64,000 bases of DNA, from contig NC_064043.1 in NCBI RefSeq assembly GCF_932526225.1, forward strand, positions 6,315,501 through 6,379,500, given 5' to 3'. A program made the position numbers and the translations under genes. The notes under the pieces are model-generated. The model had not been told where the DNA came from. It did no database searches and worked only from the letters and a program-made list of their open reading frames with translations. Within the stretch, counting starts at the first letter, position 1, and each line of letters opens with the position of its first letter. The stretch is from Nematostella vectensis (lineage: Eukaryota; Cnidaria; Anthozoa; Actiniaria; Edwardsiidae). Shown in pieces: positions 40,001 through 50,102 of this stretch.

Positions 40001-43000
40001 GTCTTACAGAGAGTAACTGAACTGTCTTCTTACACAGAGTACAGTAACAATGTTATTATTTTGTAAGAGTTGAAAATTAACCCGACCTTGCTACAACAAT
40101 ATTTTCCATAGATTTTCTTTTATATTTTAAAATCGAGGCCCTCTTTGCAACGATACCTCGTTTTTAACACATTGACCCCTCAACCGGCCTTTACCGGCTT
40201 TGGGAAGTACCCACAACCCAAAAAATTCATAAATGCAAAATAAACACAACAAGATGAAGATACTCAGGCATCAGTCTAAGGGATAAATGGTCTTGCAGAT
40301 ATGCATCCAACCAATGTGTTGGCATCTACTCTCAAGCCAAATAATAGCACAGGTTCTTTGACAAATCTCAAATCGAACAAGGAGAGAAAAGCAGAATCAC
40401 CCCTTTAAATAAAACGCTCAAAATACCACACAAGGGAGAGAGATCAGCAAACACAGCTCAAGACACAAATAGATACCTTTATTCTGATCCTCCAGGTACA
40501 TTTCCTTGGCCTCAAAACTCAATGTCCATTCCTTGAAGGATTGTACAACCACGAAAATGTCTTTACGTATTGCAAAGCATTCTAGGAGATCCAGGGGAAA
40601 ATTCACGAGGGGAGGGCCAGTCAACACTCCTCTTCCCAAAGTCAGATGGTTTTTTATAAGTCTTTTCACCCCGAAGCCAAACAAATCAATTCCAGGTCAT
40701 ACAGACCCAGAATAGCAGTGTAAACAATTTTGGAATCAATTTGGTTTCAGACAGCATTTAGGAGAGCTGTGGTGATTCATTAGAAAATAATTTTCTCATC
40801 CAGGCAAAGCCAAACAAGAAAAAATCATCATGAATCCACCTTTGCTTGCAAATATCCATAAGCAAAGCACTCAATTATGCCCCAAAAGACTTCATGATGT
40901 CCTGAGACACTCTCCTAATATGCTCATAGCTGTATTTTTGATGAAAAATACAAGCAACCATCAACTTGTGCTGGCTTCAGCACAACGACGAGGGATTAAA
41001 AGTGGCGACCGCAAAGCACTGTTGGAAAGCTTGGGTACCGCTGACTAGGTGCAGCTGTGTTTGACTTTGACGGGTATAAAACTCAGAATAGGGGGGGAGG
41101 TATCTGTTTTCAGTCTGTTTTTTGTAAATTCAGCTCCAAAAAAGCCAGGAGTCAATGGGTTAAGATACATTTTCTTTCTCCCGAGGTATATCGTAAAAAT
41201 TGGCAAGATGGAAGCACACTGACTTTTATTTACTTGAATCACTAGCCTGTAATGTACTTATAGCCAATCCCAAAGATGGAATCTGTTTGCATTTTGGCAC
41301 TTGTATTGCAACATGGAAACAACATTTTTCCAAAACTTGCTGCATCAAGTTTGTACTTGTTTGTACTGGACCTTGTTCAGTAGACAGCCATAAGCTCCAT
41401 ATTTACAAGACTAAACATCAGAAAAATGTTCATAAAATTTGTACAAATAACTATTACTTTAAAGTACATGTGTGCCATCAGAATTATGTTGAAACAAGTG
41501 TGCTTTATTTTCTTCTTAACCATGACTACTCCATTAGTGCATATACTAACACAGGGTTATTACACAGGCTATGTGTGGTTTACCTTACCTCAGAAGGGTG
41601 TGGATGTAAAGAGTAGGACTTCATCCCCGCGTCAATACATTTTGCATAATCCTTCTCTAGAAAGTATGCACCAGATATACTGTCTTGACAAGCGCCCTGA
41701 AGATTTTTCAGCCATGTTGGGCAAAGCTCAATGCAGGCATAGTACACTGGTAGCACCTGGTTTGTCGAGATGTAGTTTGGATTTAACATTTTCTCTGCTT
41801 CTTTGAACAGGAATACTGCACGGTCCTGGAACACAGACACAGTGGCCAAAGTAAAAGATATATAAATGTGGAAAAAGAGAGCAAGTAAGGACGATGCTTG
41901 GATTGTCCAAGTTATTAATAAGTCTTTTATTACTATAACGTCCTCAGACGCCTGTAAAATATAGGCCCAACTCTGAAACGTCAGAAATGCAAACTAAACA
42001 TCACCAGACCCGGATACTCATGGATTCATCCAAGGCATAGACGACCTTCAAAAACGCATCCAAGCAATGTAATTGAATTGACTCCATTGCAAAATATTAA
42101 CCTTGATTTCTGACCAATTAGTAAACAAATGCTTAAACTCAGAAACACGAAAACCCGTTGTATGGCAATAAAACTTGGTATGGCTTGTTTTCAAGTACTC
42201 AACTACTGATAAACACGGAAATTAAGAGTTTGATTTTAAAAGTATTTATATTATTTATATTAAAATCACAAATCTAATAAAATGTGATTATTCATCAATT
42301 TTGTTGTTGCAATCTATAGCATTTGACATTTCAAGATTCAAAATATTGATGAGGTTCGACCAAAACCTACATAAAATGATTAGCAATGCTACAGAAAATT
42401 TGTTAAAATTAATATTACCATATTGCAAACAACTGAAAGCAGATCACCTAATTACATAAATTTGCAGTATAGTTGTTGCACAGTATTACATACCTCAGAG
42501 ATGAGGTTCTGTTTGCCATAAAGGCAACCAAGATCAGCATTCCTCCTAATCAGCTCAGATGCTAACTTAAACTCTTTCTCTTCCATAGCGCACAAGATGG
42601 GAGGCTTTTGACAGCCTGGTGTCCCATCAACAAGTGCCCCGTGATCTGCCAGTGCTGAAATTAGTGTCGGAAGGTCACCTGGTACTTTAGCAGCCACTAT
42701 CTTGCCCAAATCACATGATGCAGTATCACACTCATATAGCATTGCCAACCCACTATCTCCTAGCCCATGTCCTTCAATCCCTCCCAAAAAAAGGGCCCAC
42801 AGTTTTGCAAAATCGTTCTTCTTGACTGCTTCATTTGTGGCTCTTTTAGTGAACTTTTTGCAATGTATCTCCTCTAGCTTTATTCCTGAAGGAACACCTG
42901 CAGAAATCAACAATAACGTGAATTAGTTCACACACTAAATACACACTTGGTAAACAGGAAGAAATCATTTTGGTATGAAATCACCTATATACACCTATAA

Positions 43001-46000
43001 CATCTGGCTAGGCAGAAAAAAGGTGTGACAAAACTGAACTCAGCTGCCGGATTTTGGTAGGTATTTGTGACAAGTCACTTTAATATTCATTCTATGGGTT
43101 GAGCAAAGTTAGGATACTGTAGCATGCTCTGATGGAAGTACAGTATACAGTAAACGTCAACTAAACAAGCAATAGTACTCTACACTGTTGGTACTGTACC
43201 CACCTGCTTTAGCTGAGAGTGCAAGCATCTGGTCAAAAACATCATATTTCTCCTCTTCTGCTTCACAGAGGTCATATGCAGCAGAAAAAGCTATCATTGC
43301 CTCAACTCCCTGGTCAGACTGTGCAAGACATGAGCCAAGACGATAATGGCCCTAAAGTATAGCAACACAGTAGAGACACACATTAAGAATATGCAAAAAT
43401 AAATAAATGAATGAATAAATAAATAAATAAATAAATGAATGAATGAATGAATAAATGGGTGGGCGGGCGGGCGGGCGGGCGGGTGGGTGAGTGAGTGAGT
43501 GAGTGAGTGAGTGAGTGAATAAAAACACCCAGCCAAGCAAAGGTATAAACCTTGCAGAATTGTTAGAAATACATGTGTTTTTAATTTATAATTATATGGA
43601 ATATGCTAAGGAAAAAAGTGTGAGCCACCTCCAGCAAAAAAAAAAAAACAGAGCTAGAAAACTCCATTTACAATCCAAAAGGCCAAAAGAGCTCTAATCT
43701 AAGCATTTTTTCTTGGTGAGATAAAGTGCCATATTCCATGGAAACCCAAAAAGTATTTATTTCTCACAACCGATTCACAAACCATTCACAATCAGAACCT
43801 CATAGAAAATAATTACCCAAAAGATGCTACGATGTTTTGTTTCTGGTCGCCTAAAAAAGGGGTGGCTAAACCCAAGGGCGAGCTACTGCATGCTGTACCT
43901 TGGACCAAGAGGGTCTAGTCTTGACACACTCCTTGGCATCCGTAAGTGCAGACTTCAGGAAGTTCTTTTTTAAGAAAGCCAGAGAGCGATTGCAGAGCAA
44001 CTGAGACACTAGCTCCTTGTCGGAGTGATGCGCATATGATAATGCCAGGGAGTAGTACTCGTCCAGAAGACTGTATTTGTTGGCTTTGAAGAGCTCCTTA
44101 CCCCTTTCCTTCCACTTCTTGGCCTCAGACTGAAATGCAAAGAGTCAATAGTTAAATGGGTGTTAAGGACATCTCATTAAGCATACATAGTGTACAGACC
44201 CAAATGGTTTGCTGCGCTTAAATGTTAAACGCTCAAATGTTCACTCAGCACTGTAGCGCTATGATACTAGGAGAAATCCTTTACTGTGGCCAGCTAGAAG
44301 CTTTTCCAAGGTAAGAAAATCATAATGCAACAAAAAGTATAAGTAACTACTGTACTCTATGCTGTAAATGCTCATTTTAGCCCCAAGCTTCCAATAAGCG
44401 CTACACTTCAAATCAGTGCCCCACCTAAGGTGTAAATGCTGTATGTGCCCCTCTATAAATAAATAAGTACCCTCCCCAATCAAAAATGTAAATATTGATG
44501 ATCAAAGCATAACTTTTAGCTTCTTTTAGAGACTCTTTTTTATTATTGAACAATGAAACACTGGACTATATTGGCTGGAGTTGTTTGTGTAATTTCTTAC
44601 TGATTAATTATTTATTAATTTTAATACACATGGTACATATGTGATACTTGAAATGAAAACATGACAGTTATCTTAGAGCTGGAGTCTGAATTTTGAAATA
44701 AGTGCCCCCTTCCAATTATTGTCCACCTTTAGACTGACTCAGTGTGCTAAAACAAGCATTTTAATAGCATTTTACAGGATATACCACAAAAAATGCACTT
44801 AAATTAAGACTGTATTTGAATTAAAATGCACATCCCATTACTAGATGTTTTTACACATTTTGCATGCAACAAAACATCTACTGTTGTTATACTGTATACT
44901 AAAATTCAGTTTCAGCTATTTGTTTAGCCATATACAAATTATTAAAAATATTACAAAATAAGGTGTAATGAGGCAAGGAGCTTAAAGAGAAACCATACAT
45001 GAATGTTTTTTTTGTTTAAGACATCAGAGCCATATAGCAGGCTCTCGTAAGATTGGGGGGAAAGGCATGATATAGAAACATTAAGAAAATATGAGGTAGC
45101 CATACCCCTGCTGGTCATTCCCTCATAATCTTTTAAAATATTGGGGCACATACCCCCAGTGCCCCATCCTCTGCTACGGCCCTAGAGATGGTGTACTTAC
45201 GGCTGACTTGCACTGTTTCACTTTAACTGCTTCTTTGCCAGCTATCAATGCTTTGTCATAGTTCTTGAGGCAGAAATAGCACGAAGCAATGCAGTTGTGT
45301 GCTTCAAAGCACACTGCATCCATATCCGCTGTACAAAACTCAAGAGCTAGCTTATAGAGATCCAATGCTTCAGCATACTTTTTCTTGCCAAACAAAACAT
45401 CTCCTATTTTTATGCTGGCAGCTCCCTGACCCTATAAAAACAAAAAAAAAAAAAATTTAGTATTTGGACAGTGCAAATTAAAATCGGAAAAAAATACATA
45501 GATGTAATGAAATGTGTGATGTACATGTGATAGTAGAGGCGTTTCAACATAATTTATCCATGGGTGGGTGTGTCTCTGAAAATGGTACACATCCTTGCTT
45601 CCTCAATACTGCTGTAATGGAACTATTTTTTTTTTTAATTCATGCCTTTTAACAAGTAAGCTGAAGTCATTTCTCCTATATTTACTGCATTTTGAACACT
45701 AAAATTGAGGTCTCCAAGCTACTTAACTCTGACTACAAGAGACTTGAAAAAACAGATTGAGGAATCATCACTTGGAATGCAACAAACCCACTGGCAGTGA
45801 CCACCCTTGAGGCAGTACTTAACAGTAAAACAAACAAAAAAACAAACAAATGCCTTCTGCCTTAGTATTACTGATTGTGGTTACTTATTGAACACAGAAT
45901 CTTTAAAGCTAAAGAAGAAGAGAGCTACCCCAAGACACAAACCTTGGCTAGCTCAGGGTGAATCTTTCTACAAGAGTTGATGTCCTTTCGTGCAAATGAA

Positions 46001-46747
46001 ATATCTCCTTTGCGGTAGTACATTGTTGCTCTGCGCACCAATGCAGAAGCAGTGGTGATCACTTTGCGGCTCTTCTTGCTGAAGTTTAAGACAATGGAAA
46101 AGCAGTGTATTGCAGCATCGACATTCCCCGCATTAGTCATCTCATCTCCACGGTCAATCCATCTGTTTGCCTGTACCTACAGATGACATTCACAAAAGTA
46201 ATAAAAGAATCTACTTACTACCTGTAAGTGCTATTTTAAATTACACAAGTAAAAATTACACAATAAAAATACCGTACATTGCAACTCCATGGATGGTTGA
46301 ACACTTACATCACATGCAAGCTCACAGCCCAATGCAAGCATCGGATCAATCTTAAGTGCTGTGTCTATGTCACTGCAAGCGTCTTCATATCTGAGTAACT
46401 GCCAGTTGACCTCAGCACGATCTCGCAGCAGCCTGACAAAGAAGTCATGAGGCATATTGGGAGGGATGCACTGTAATGCACTGGTGTACAGCTCAACAGA
46501 TTGCTCATAATTTCCCATTTGTTGTGCCATTTCAGCCATGCCAGCCATCTCTAAAAAGTTGGCCATGCTGAAAATGAACAGAATTATTGATAGTGATTGC
46601 ACCTTTATTAATCACCTTTGTCGTGTCTTCCCACAACTCTTTGTGATGCATGTGTGAAAGGAAGGTCTGATAACAAACTTCGCCATCTTTACTTTGTCCA
46701 CTGGCCTGGGTTTTACAAGCATGTTTCAAAGAGTTTCCAGAAGACAT
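18913..46747 (-). CDS. TRANK1-like TPR/ankyrin/UvrD-like helicase protein, 26 exons
   Basis: Exons, high to low: 46603-46747, 46309-46550, 45943-46176, 45201-45431, 43899-44129, 43204-43351, 42494-42897, 41589-41825, 39474-39719, 39025-39175, 38513-38671, 37646-37890, 37277-37507, 35262-35492, 34830-34980, 33874-34296, 30674-33556, 30068-30309, 29192-29650, 28588-28851, 27176-27312, 25609-26975, 24165-25206, 23342-23675, 22926-23136, 18913-19091. All joins keep phase, giving about 3,608 codons. The order is N-terminal TPRs, three TPR/ankyrin cassettes, a UvrD/Rep-like superfamily 1 helicase, helical repeats, an IQ motif and an acidic-basic tail, as in vertebrate TRANK1, whose biochemical role is poorly known. 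Least certain are the first exon, where translation could instead begin in exon 2, and the last exon, for which 22823-22866 is an in-phase alternative. Confidence 0.92.
19571..22545 (-). mobile_element. CR1/L2-type LINE, 5'-truncated, with a near-complete ORF2
   Basis: A single minus-strand frame (19700-22522, 940 aa) carries an apurinic-like endonuclease domain (AVTETKL, LCGDINIDF, TLIDHIY, SDHLPIF) and a reverse transcriptase with motif A LDFSKAFDTINHD, motif B GVPQGSTLGP and motif C FADDTNLF (near residue 666). The 3' end has an A-rich then ATT/AAT microsatellite tail (19571-19625, seen as T/ATT on the plus strand). No ORF1 is present and an in-frame stop lies just upstream of the first Met, so the copy is 5'-truncated. 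No clear target duplication was found. The intact frame suggests a recent insertion. Confidence 0.93.
19700..22522 (-). CDS. LINE endonuclease/reverse transcriptase (ORF2 protein)
   Basis: 940 residues without stops: endonuclease about 1-230, linker, reverse transcriptase about 470-760, then a C-terminal segment. It copies its own RNA at a nicked genomic site (target-primed reverse transcription). The N-terminal strand of the endonuclease is missing or altered, so activity of this copy is uncertain. Confidence 0.93.
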   Translation of the reverse strand: MFSRMSKNFDLLEDILYLIDSKPQIIAVTETKLNDYSVKNINFKNYNFFHNDSKTNAGGSALYINNSLNAIPREDIKLDMDLVESTWCEIENGKNKKNIIVGCIYRHPTDNLNEFTIQLDNIIKSIDPNKVDLFLCGDINIDFLKANSHFQTDEYLDMLFSNGLMPIITKPTRITSHTATLIDHIYTNCPISHVTPGILTVDISDHLPIFCTFKSHLKKTCEQQSFRDFSKFNSENFLYDMNQLDWNSLHQSTKTLNEKTEDTIHAIHSVIDKHAPMKIASRAKKRQLSKPWITNGILKSIKHKQKMYRSHFFSKNQEKVIAYKQYSNTLSHLLNKSKKEYFHSQFISCKNNLKATWKLIGKLIQRKTKGQSAPSRITSGNRSFTNPSDIADQLNKFFTNVGTNLASQIKDDKSISPTSYIKQSTTSSFVMSPVSEAQVFLLFASLNENKSYITIPNKFIKLSASILASPFTAIYNESIASGEVPDIFKISRVTPIYKSGDATEPGNYRPISIICSFSKILEKLIYNQLIFFLEKHKILFEFQFGFRKGHSTEHAILETVETLKSSIDQGMTTCAIFLDFSKAFDTINHDILLAKMYKYGVRGTPAKWFSSYLSNRHQFVKIGNAESSMLPISCGVPQGSTLGPLLFLLYINDLPNSSKKLKFRIFADDTNLFYTSKNPKDLETTVNSELDNVIKYCNANKLSINFKKTHHITVTSPRKSVSIDLTAYGIKNTNNIKYLGVFIDEHLKWNSQLNHVNKCLAKNLGIISKLRYFLPLTTLTQLYYNLIYPYISYGIMSWGSASQTRLRPIKTKQNKCIRSIFFAPQRESPSNYYQLLRILNLDNIHNLRISSLVYKLQHFPDTMPKPLCNLILPATQVHSHNTRYASKGNLFRPASKTNYGLTKFTAMSSRFWEKIPNCIKSLPYNSFIEQLKLHLLNNQN
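22926..28851 (-). CDS. TRANK1-like exons 20-25: helical-repeat region and IQ motif
   Basis: Exons 20-22 are alpha-helical repeats of the clathrin/TPR type (EAAKLFAREQMYLAASECYE and similar). Exons 23 and 24 meet inside an IQ calmodulin-binding-like motif, IKIQKWYRRIK, that forms only when the two exons are spliced, which supports the junction. Exon 24 has a C-x2-C followed by clustered His residues (CSVC ... HH), possibly a zinc site. Exon 25 is predicted helical. Confidence 0.88.
27350..28350 (+). mobile_element. Diverged copy of the ~1-kb intronic MITE family
   Basis: Shares stretches in order with the copy at 36002-36991, for example AACAGACTGAAAACAGA near its start, GGACATCATGAAGTCT in the middle and AATAAAGGTATCTAT near its 3' part. 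It lies in the intron between TRANK1-like exons 20 and 21. Ends are approximate. Confidence 0.7.
29192..33556 (-). CDS. TRANK1-like exons 17-19: ankyrin end, acidic linker, UvrD-like helicase core
   Basis: Exon 17 (2,883 nt) opens with canonical ankyrin repeats (GNTVLHQAC), passes through a Ser/Glu-rich acidic linker, then enters a superfamily 1 helicase core. Motifs visible: Walker A GRSGTGKTT (near residue 1727), motif II IYVDETQDF (near 2084), motif III GDTAQSI (near 2109), motif IV-like THNYRSH (near 2161), motif V EAKGLEFDDV in exon 18, motif VI YTAITRARVNVWF in exon 19. All catalytic signatures look intact, so ATP binding is plausible. The substrate is unknown. Exon 17 ends with a GC rather than GT donor. 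Confidence 0.93.
30320..30446. repeat. Tandem repeat of about 55 bp in an intron
   Basis: About 2.3 units containing ATAATGAATGCATAGCACG and CCAAAAGTAGTAAAAG, just inside the intron after the acceptor of TRANK1-like exon 18. Confidence 0.8.
33874..37507 (-). CDS. TRANK1-like exons 13-16: TPR/ankyrin cassette III
   Basis: Residues about 892-1236. Exons of 231, 231 and 151 nt carry TPRs, and a 423-nt exon carries ankyrin repeats (LDMLYLGG, ENGAKADG) that continue into exon 17. A second ~1-kb MITE lies in the intron between exons 13 and 14, in opposite orientation to that of cassette II. Confidence 0.9.
35075..35292. repeat. Decayed tandem copies of the 3' end of TRANK1-like exon 14
   Basis: The exon end including its splice donor (35262-35292, complement carries CCAGAATGGTACAAG|GTAAGG) recurs in weaker form near 35217-35260 and 35163-35216 (ACCATTCTAGTCTCATG and related), with spacing of about 50-60 bp. 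Confidence 0.55.
36002..36991 (+). mobile_element. ~1-kb MITE with TTAA flanks (copy 1)
   Basis: TTAA at 36002-36005 and 36988-36991 bracket short inverted ends (CCCATTGA / CACATTGA). It is non-coding. It lies in the intron between TRANK1-like exons 13 and 14, and is closely similar, in inverse orientation, to 40164-41163. TTAA duplications and a CCC-type start fit piggyBac-like non-autonomous elements. Confidence 0.85.
37646..41825 (-). CDS. TRANK1-like exons 8-12: TPR/ankyrin cassette II
   Basis: Residues about 546-891. Exons of 237, 246 and 151 nt encode TPRs. The ankyrin block is split by an extra intron into 159 and 245 nt, which together make exactly 404 nt as in cassette I. Signatures LKLLFLGG and DHGADVNG align with cassette I. 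A ~1-kb MITE lies in the intron between exons 8 and 9. Confidence 0.9.
38898..39067. repeat. Decayed tandem copies of the 3' end of TRANK1-like exon 10
   Basis: Three units of about 60-70 bp sharing CAGTGGCACTTGCT and GTGTCTCC/GTGTCCCC. The unit nearest the exon carries the working donor (39025); the other two lie in the intron and have altered donor bases. Confidence 0.65.
40164..41163 (-). mobile_element. ~1-kb MITE with TTAA flanks (copy 2, inverted)
   Basis: TTAA at 40164-40167 and 41160-41163 with inverted ends CACATTGA / CCCATTGA. It lies in the intron between TRANK1-like exons 8 and 9. Open frames inside it do not encode a recognisable protein. Confidence 0.85.
41936..42175 (-). mobile_element. 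Fragment of the ~1-kb intronic MITE family
   Basis: Inverted match to the last ~240 bp of the diverged copy ending near 28350 (GTCCTCAGACGCC end, CATCCAAGCAATGTAAT inside). It lies between TRANK1-like exons 7 and 8. Confidence 0.65.
42494..45431 (-). CDS. TRANK1-like exons 4-7: TPR/ankyrin cassette I
   Basis: Residues about 208-545. Exons of 231, 231 and 148 nt carry TPR units, and a 404-nt exon carries ankyrin-like helices with the signature LWALFLGG followed by DHGALVDG. Cassettes II and III repeat this exon-size series and sequence. Confidence 0.9.
43391..43524. repeat. Compound tetranucleotide microsatellite
   Basis: AAAT/GAAT units pass into GGGC units and then GAGT units within one tract, in the intron between TRANK1-like exons 5 and 6. 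Overlapping minus-strand frames with Ser/Thr/His-Leu runs are artefacts. Confidence 0.95.
45040..45180. repeat. Interspersed repeat, copy A
   Basis: Shares ATAGAAACATTAAGAAAAT and the following GCCATACCCCTGCTGGT region with 63560-63710 in the same orientation. Non-coding. Confidence 0.6.
45943..46747 (-). CDS. TRANK1-like exons 1-3: N-terminal TPR region
   Basis: Residues about 1-207. Exons 2 and 3 encode helix-turn-helix TPR pairs of the form ...YEQSVELYTSALQ... and ...AAIHCFSIVLNF.... Exon 1 joins exon 2 through an intron of only about 52 nt (donor AAAG|GTGCAA, acceptor TTTTTAG). This choice is the one that keeps phase; a CATGG just upstream could serve as an alternative start. Confidence 0.75.
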
Positions 46748-48889
46748 GGTTAAGGTGAGTTATGCTGGACAAGAAATGTTACGGTGTGCACAACTGTTTG
46801 TTCTGAAGTGGTTTGCTAAAGTTTTTTTTCATTGTTGTGTCCTACAAACAACAACAACATTAATCGCAGAGCAACATTGTAGAAAGTATGGGACCGTCAT
46901 CAATTTTCAAAAATTAGTCCTCGCTTAAACTGGTTTTGCCCTACATTACTGGGACCATCAGTTGCTATTTTGATGAGCTCAGAGAGTTTACATTTTAAGA
47001 AAGATCACAGAATTTTTAAAAATAACGCCCCTTTAATTAGCCATAAGAAATACTCTTTGAAATGAACGTAGAATGCAAATAAAACCTCACGTTAGAATAA
47101 AATGATATTAAGAGATAAATACACAAACGCACAAACCGGGAAATAAAACGTCAACATTTTGTTATCTCGAATAAAGTTGCATCTCTCTAATCTTCGTGCA
47201 TTAAAAACATTATTCTCCGCTTCAAATACCACTTCTAAGAAAAACTCATACAATTAACTAATATCTATTGACAATACAGTAAGTACGACTTAAACATGTT
47301 GCAGGTTTTGTGACTAACTTAAAGAAGAGAGAATTCGCTCTGATTTTCTCCATGAGAGAAGCAAACATACACAATCACAAACATGCAAAGACTCGATACG
47401 GTCCCCGCTAAAATATAATCCCTTCTTGTCATAGGCATTCTTAAGATGCTCAGAAAATAGCTGCTCGCAAATTTACGCAACTGCAGTCCTGGACACTTAC
47501 ATAATAGAGCATGAATTTGGGCTTCCTCTTTAGATATCTGTCTTTTAGGCCATGTTGTTGGGACTTCACACGTGGGAGAAAAGAATCACAACAATCGAGC
47601 TATCTTCCTTCTTCGTGTTTAGGTAGATTTACGCTACTACGACATTTCTTAAGCGTATTTCTATGGCTTCATATAGCGCGATAAATAAAAACTTTCATAT
47701 CTTCTTTCCTCACAGGAGATGGCCATTGTTCCTGTTTGCACGGCTTGTCTTTCCTAGAAATGCGCGGTGACCCGGGGCGCAAAAATATTCCGAATCAATA
47801 CGACGGAATCCCGATTGTCTCTTCCTTATTTTTTCGGATGGACTTCGGGGCTACCTCGTAGAGGGTTTTGTAAAATAAATAAACAGAGAACCGTGTTCCA
47901 TAACCTCCATTGTCTTCTCGCTGATATAGCTAATAAAGAACAACTAGCAACAAAAGATGCGATTGAGCCTCCGTTAAGTCTGAAAAAAGAAAATACTGCA
48001 ATTTCCGTGATTATTTCAAACTCTCTAATCGTTTGGCTTATGACTTACCGTTTGAAGATGCTCACATTCAAAAAGTGACAGAGCTGAAATGTTAACATTA
48101 TTGTATTTCATCTCTCTCTCTCAAAAAAAGCGACGCAGAATCCTTTCCATGCGACCCGCTTCCTCAATGCTCACGGCTCATGGTGAAGTTCAAACCCGCG
48201 ACATACGACATCAACAGTTTTTTTTAACAAGGAGAAGCGCGCGCTCGTCAACGGAAAACAAACTGCGCGATAAAAAGAAATAAAGAGCATCATCCTGAAG
48301 CAAAACACACAAAGTACTCGAGATCTAGAAGCAAAATGTTGAATAAGTAATGGCGCGTGTCAAGAGGAGGGGGGTCCGAGGGGTCTGGACGAGACGAGGC
48401 CTCGTCTTTCCTATTGCGCGCAACTCCTCTCGTCTCGTCTTTCTTCTTCCCCAACCCTTCGTGCCTACTACGGGCCTTTAATATTTTGTCAATAATTCCA
48501 ACAGATAAATCGCTTTCTGGTTAGTTCCGTCGCATTAAAAATGACGAGAGATTACATTAGTTGCTTTTTGGTTGGTCATCGCGTTTGCATAGAGGCTGTG
48601 TTCAGGGTCCTGACAGGGGACACCAAATCCCGTTTGCCGGCCGTTATTCTCGCAAAATCCCGTTGGTTATACTGTATATTAGGGCTGAAAGAGGGCCTAG
48701 ATTTAGAAAGGTTTGGAGTCTTAGGAAGTTAGGTCCGCTAAACAGCAAGGCTTGAAGTTTGATGCTATTAAAAAGCTCTTAAAATGCAAAAAATTCTATA
48801 GATTAACAACGTTTTCAGCAAAAAACGGGAAAAGATTTGAAAAATCCCGTTCCCCCTGAAGTATGCGGATTTCCGTTCCCGGTAGACAA
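46748..48889. other. Intergenic region upstream of the TRANK1-like gene
   Basis: It should contain the minus-strand promoter near 46750-47100, but I see no clear core element. A plus-strand frame at 47767-48078 (103 aa) is not recognised. A 16-bp perfect palindrome AGACGAGGCCTCGTCT sits near 48390. From about 48600, degenerate CCCGTTTTCCCGG-like words herald the satellite that follows. Confidence 0.3.
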
Positions 48890-49155
48890 ATCCCGTTTTC
48901 CCGGTAACCCTTATCCCGCGTTTTCCCGGTAACCCTTATCCCGCGTTTTCCCGGTAACCCTAATCCCGCGTTTTCCCGGTAACCCTAATCCCGCGTTTTC
49001 CCGGTAACCCTAATCCCGCGTTTTCCCGGTAACCCTAATCCCGCGTTTTCCCGGTAACCCTAATCCCGCGTTTTCCCGGTAACCCTTATCCCGCGTTTTC
49101 CCGGTAACCCTTATCCCGCGTTTTCCCGGTAACCCTAATCCCGCGTTTTCCCGGC
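48890..49155. repeat. 25-bp satellite, block 1 (about 10.5 copies)
   Basis: Units of exactly 25 bp joining CCCGCGTTTTCCCGG to TAACCCTAAT or TAACCCTTAT. The AACCCTAA part resembles the animal telomere repeat. The block ends about 110 bp before the chromodomain ORF start. Confidence 0.95.
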
Positions 49156-49268
49156 ATATCAAACATATTCCCCACGGATAGTGTCCTTCGTTCGCTGTGC
49201 CTTATATGGTCATATATGCCCATATTTAGAAGTACTGGAGTTTCCCCTTTCGCGCTTCTCCAACAAAC

Positions 49269-50102
49269 ATGGCGGCAAACACTGATTCCCTAAAGACTCG
49301 TAGTGGAAGAATTATAAAGAAACCGGATCGCTTGGTCAAATATTTAGACCATTCCTCAGTTGATACGTACGTGAAAGAAGAGAAAGAGGAAGAAGAAAAA
49401 GTCTGGGAGATAGAGAGAGTTTTAAACGTTGAGGGAGACTATGCCTTTGTGAAATGGAAAGGCTACAGCGATAGATATAATTCTACGGTTTCTCTTTCAT
49501 TGAATCCGCAGTTGTCATGCTATTTAGCCGTGAATGCTGGGAACCCCGACAGTAGTGAGGTAGCAAGAGAAAAGCTTCCCATTCTTTGCTCCGAGGATAA
49601 GGAATTGTGGCTGATTCGACATGCACTGTTCGATGAGCTCCAATTTCGTACACCCGAGAATGACACGGGACTCATTCGGAGAGTACAAGTGAAAGTCCCA
49701 CTTTCAAAGGGGGGTTTTTCCGCTTTGTTTGGTAAAGGGACATTTTCTTTTGCTACCTCACGAAAGCTGGATTTTTCAGGGACCCGTAATATTCGGTTCC
49801 CGTGCACTGCTGTCGAGTTTGGCACCGTTATTGGTACGGAGTTTATGGCTCGGCAACTGCCAGATTCGAGTACCATATGTGAAGTTGACTCATCTTCGAA
49901 GATGTGGATATCATGAGGATACGAGCTAAGGATTAATTATGATCATAGTTCGTGCCCCCGTTGTACTTACATCTCTGAATATGGGTCAGAGGAAGAAAGG
50001 CCTAGTATGTGTCGACCGCTAGAGCGCAAGTATCCCCCGCTGAGCTTTTTGGAGATCAGCTTCGTACGGCGTAGACGGAATATGCTTCACAACTATGGCT
50101 CG
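49269..50102 (+). CDS. Chromodomain protein, ORF interrupted by one in-frame TGA
   Basis: The 215-codon frame 49269-49916 begins MAANTDSLKTRSGRIIKKPD, an RSGR-type basic leader, then a Glu/Lys linker and a chromodomain at about residues 45-75 (VWEIERVLNVEG, YAFVKWKGY). Such domains bind methylated histone tails and also occur in retroelement and transposon proteins. The rest matches nothing I recognise. After the TGA at 49914-49916 the same frame stays open for 62 more codons, including a CPRC pair, up to a strong donor TCG|GTAAGT at 50102/50103. Either TGA is the true end, or this is a gene with a nonsense change, or an unrecognised intron removes it. It is convergent with the neighbouring minus-strand gene. 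Confidence 0.6.

Noticed and set aside
43294-43540. Minus-strand frames with Ser-Leu-Thr-His runs
   Set aside because: Translation of a tetranucleotide microsatellite.
47767-48078. 103-aa plus-strand frame upstream of the TRANK1-like gene
   Set aside because: No domain recognised and no supporting splice or promoter signal.
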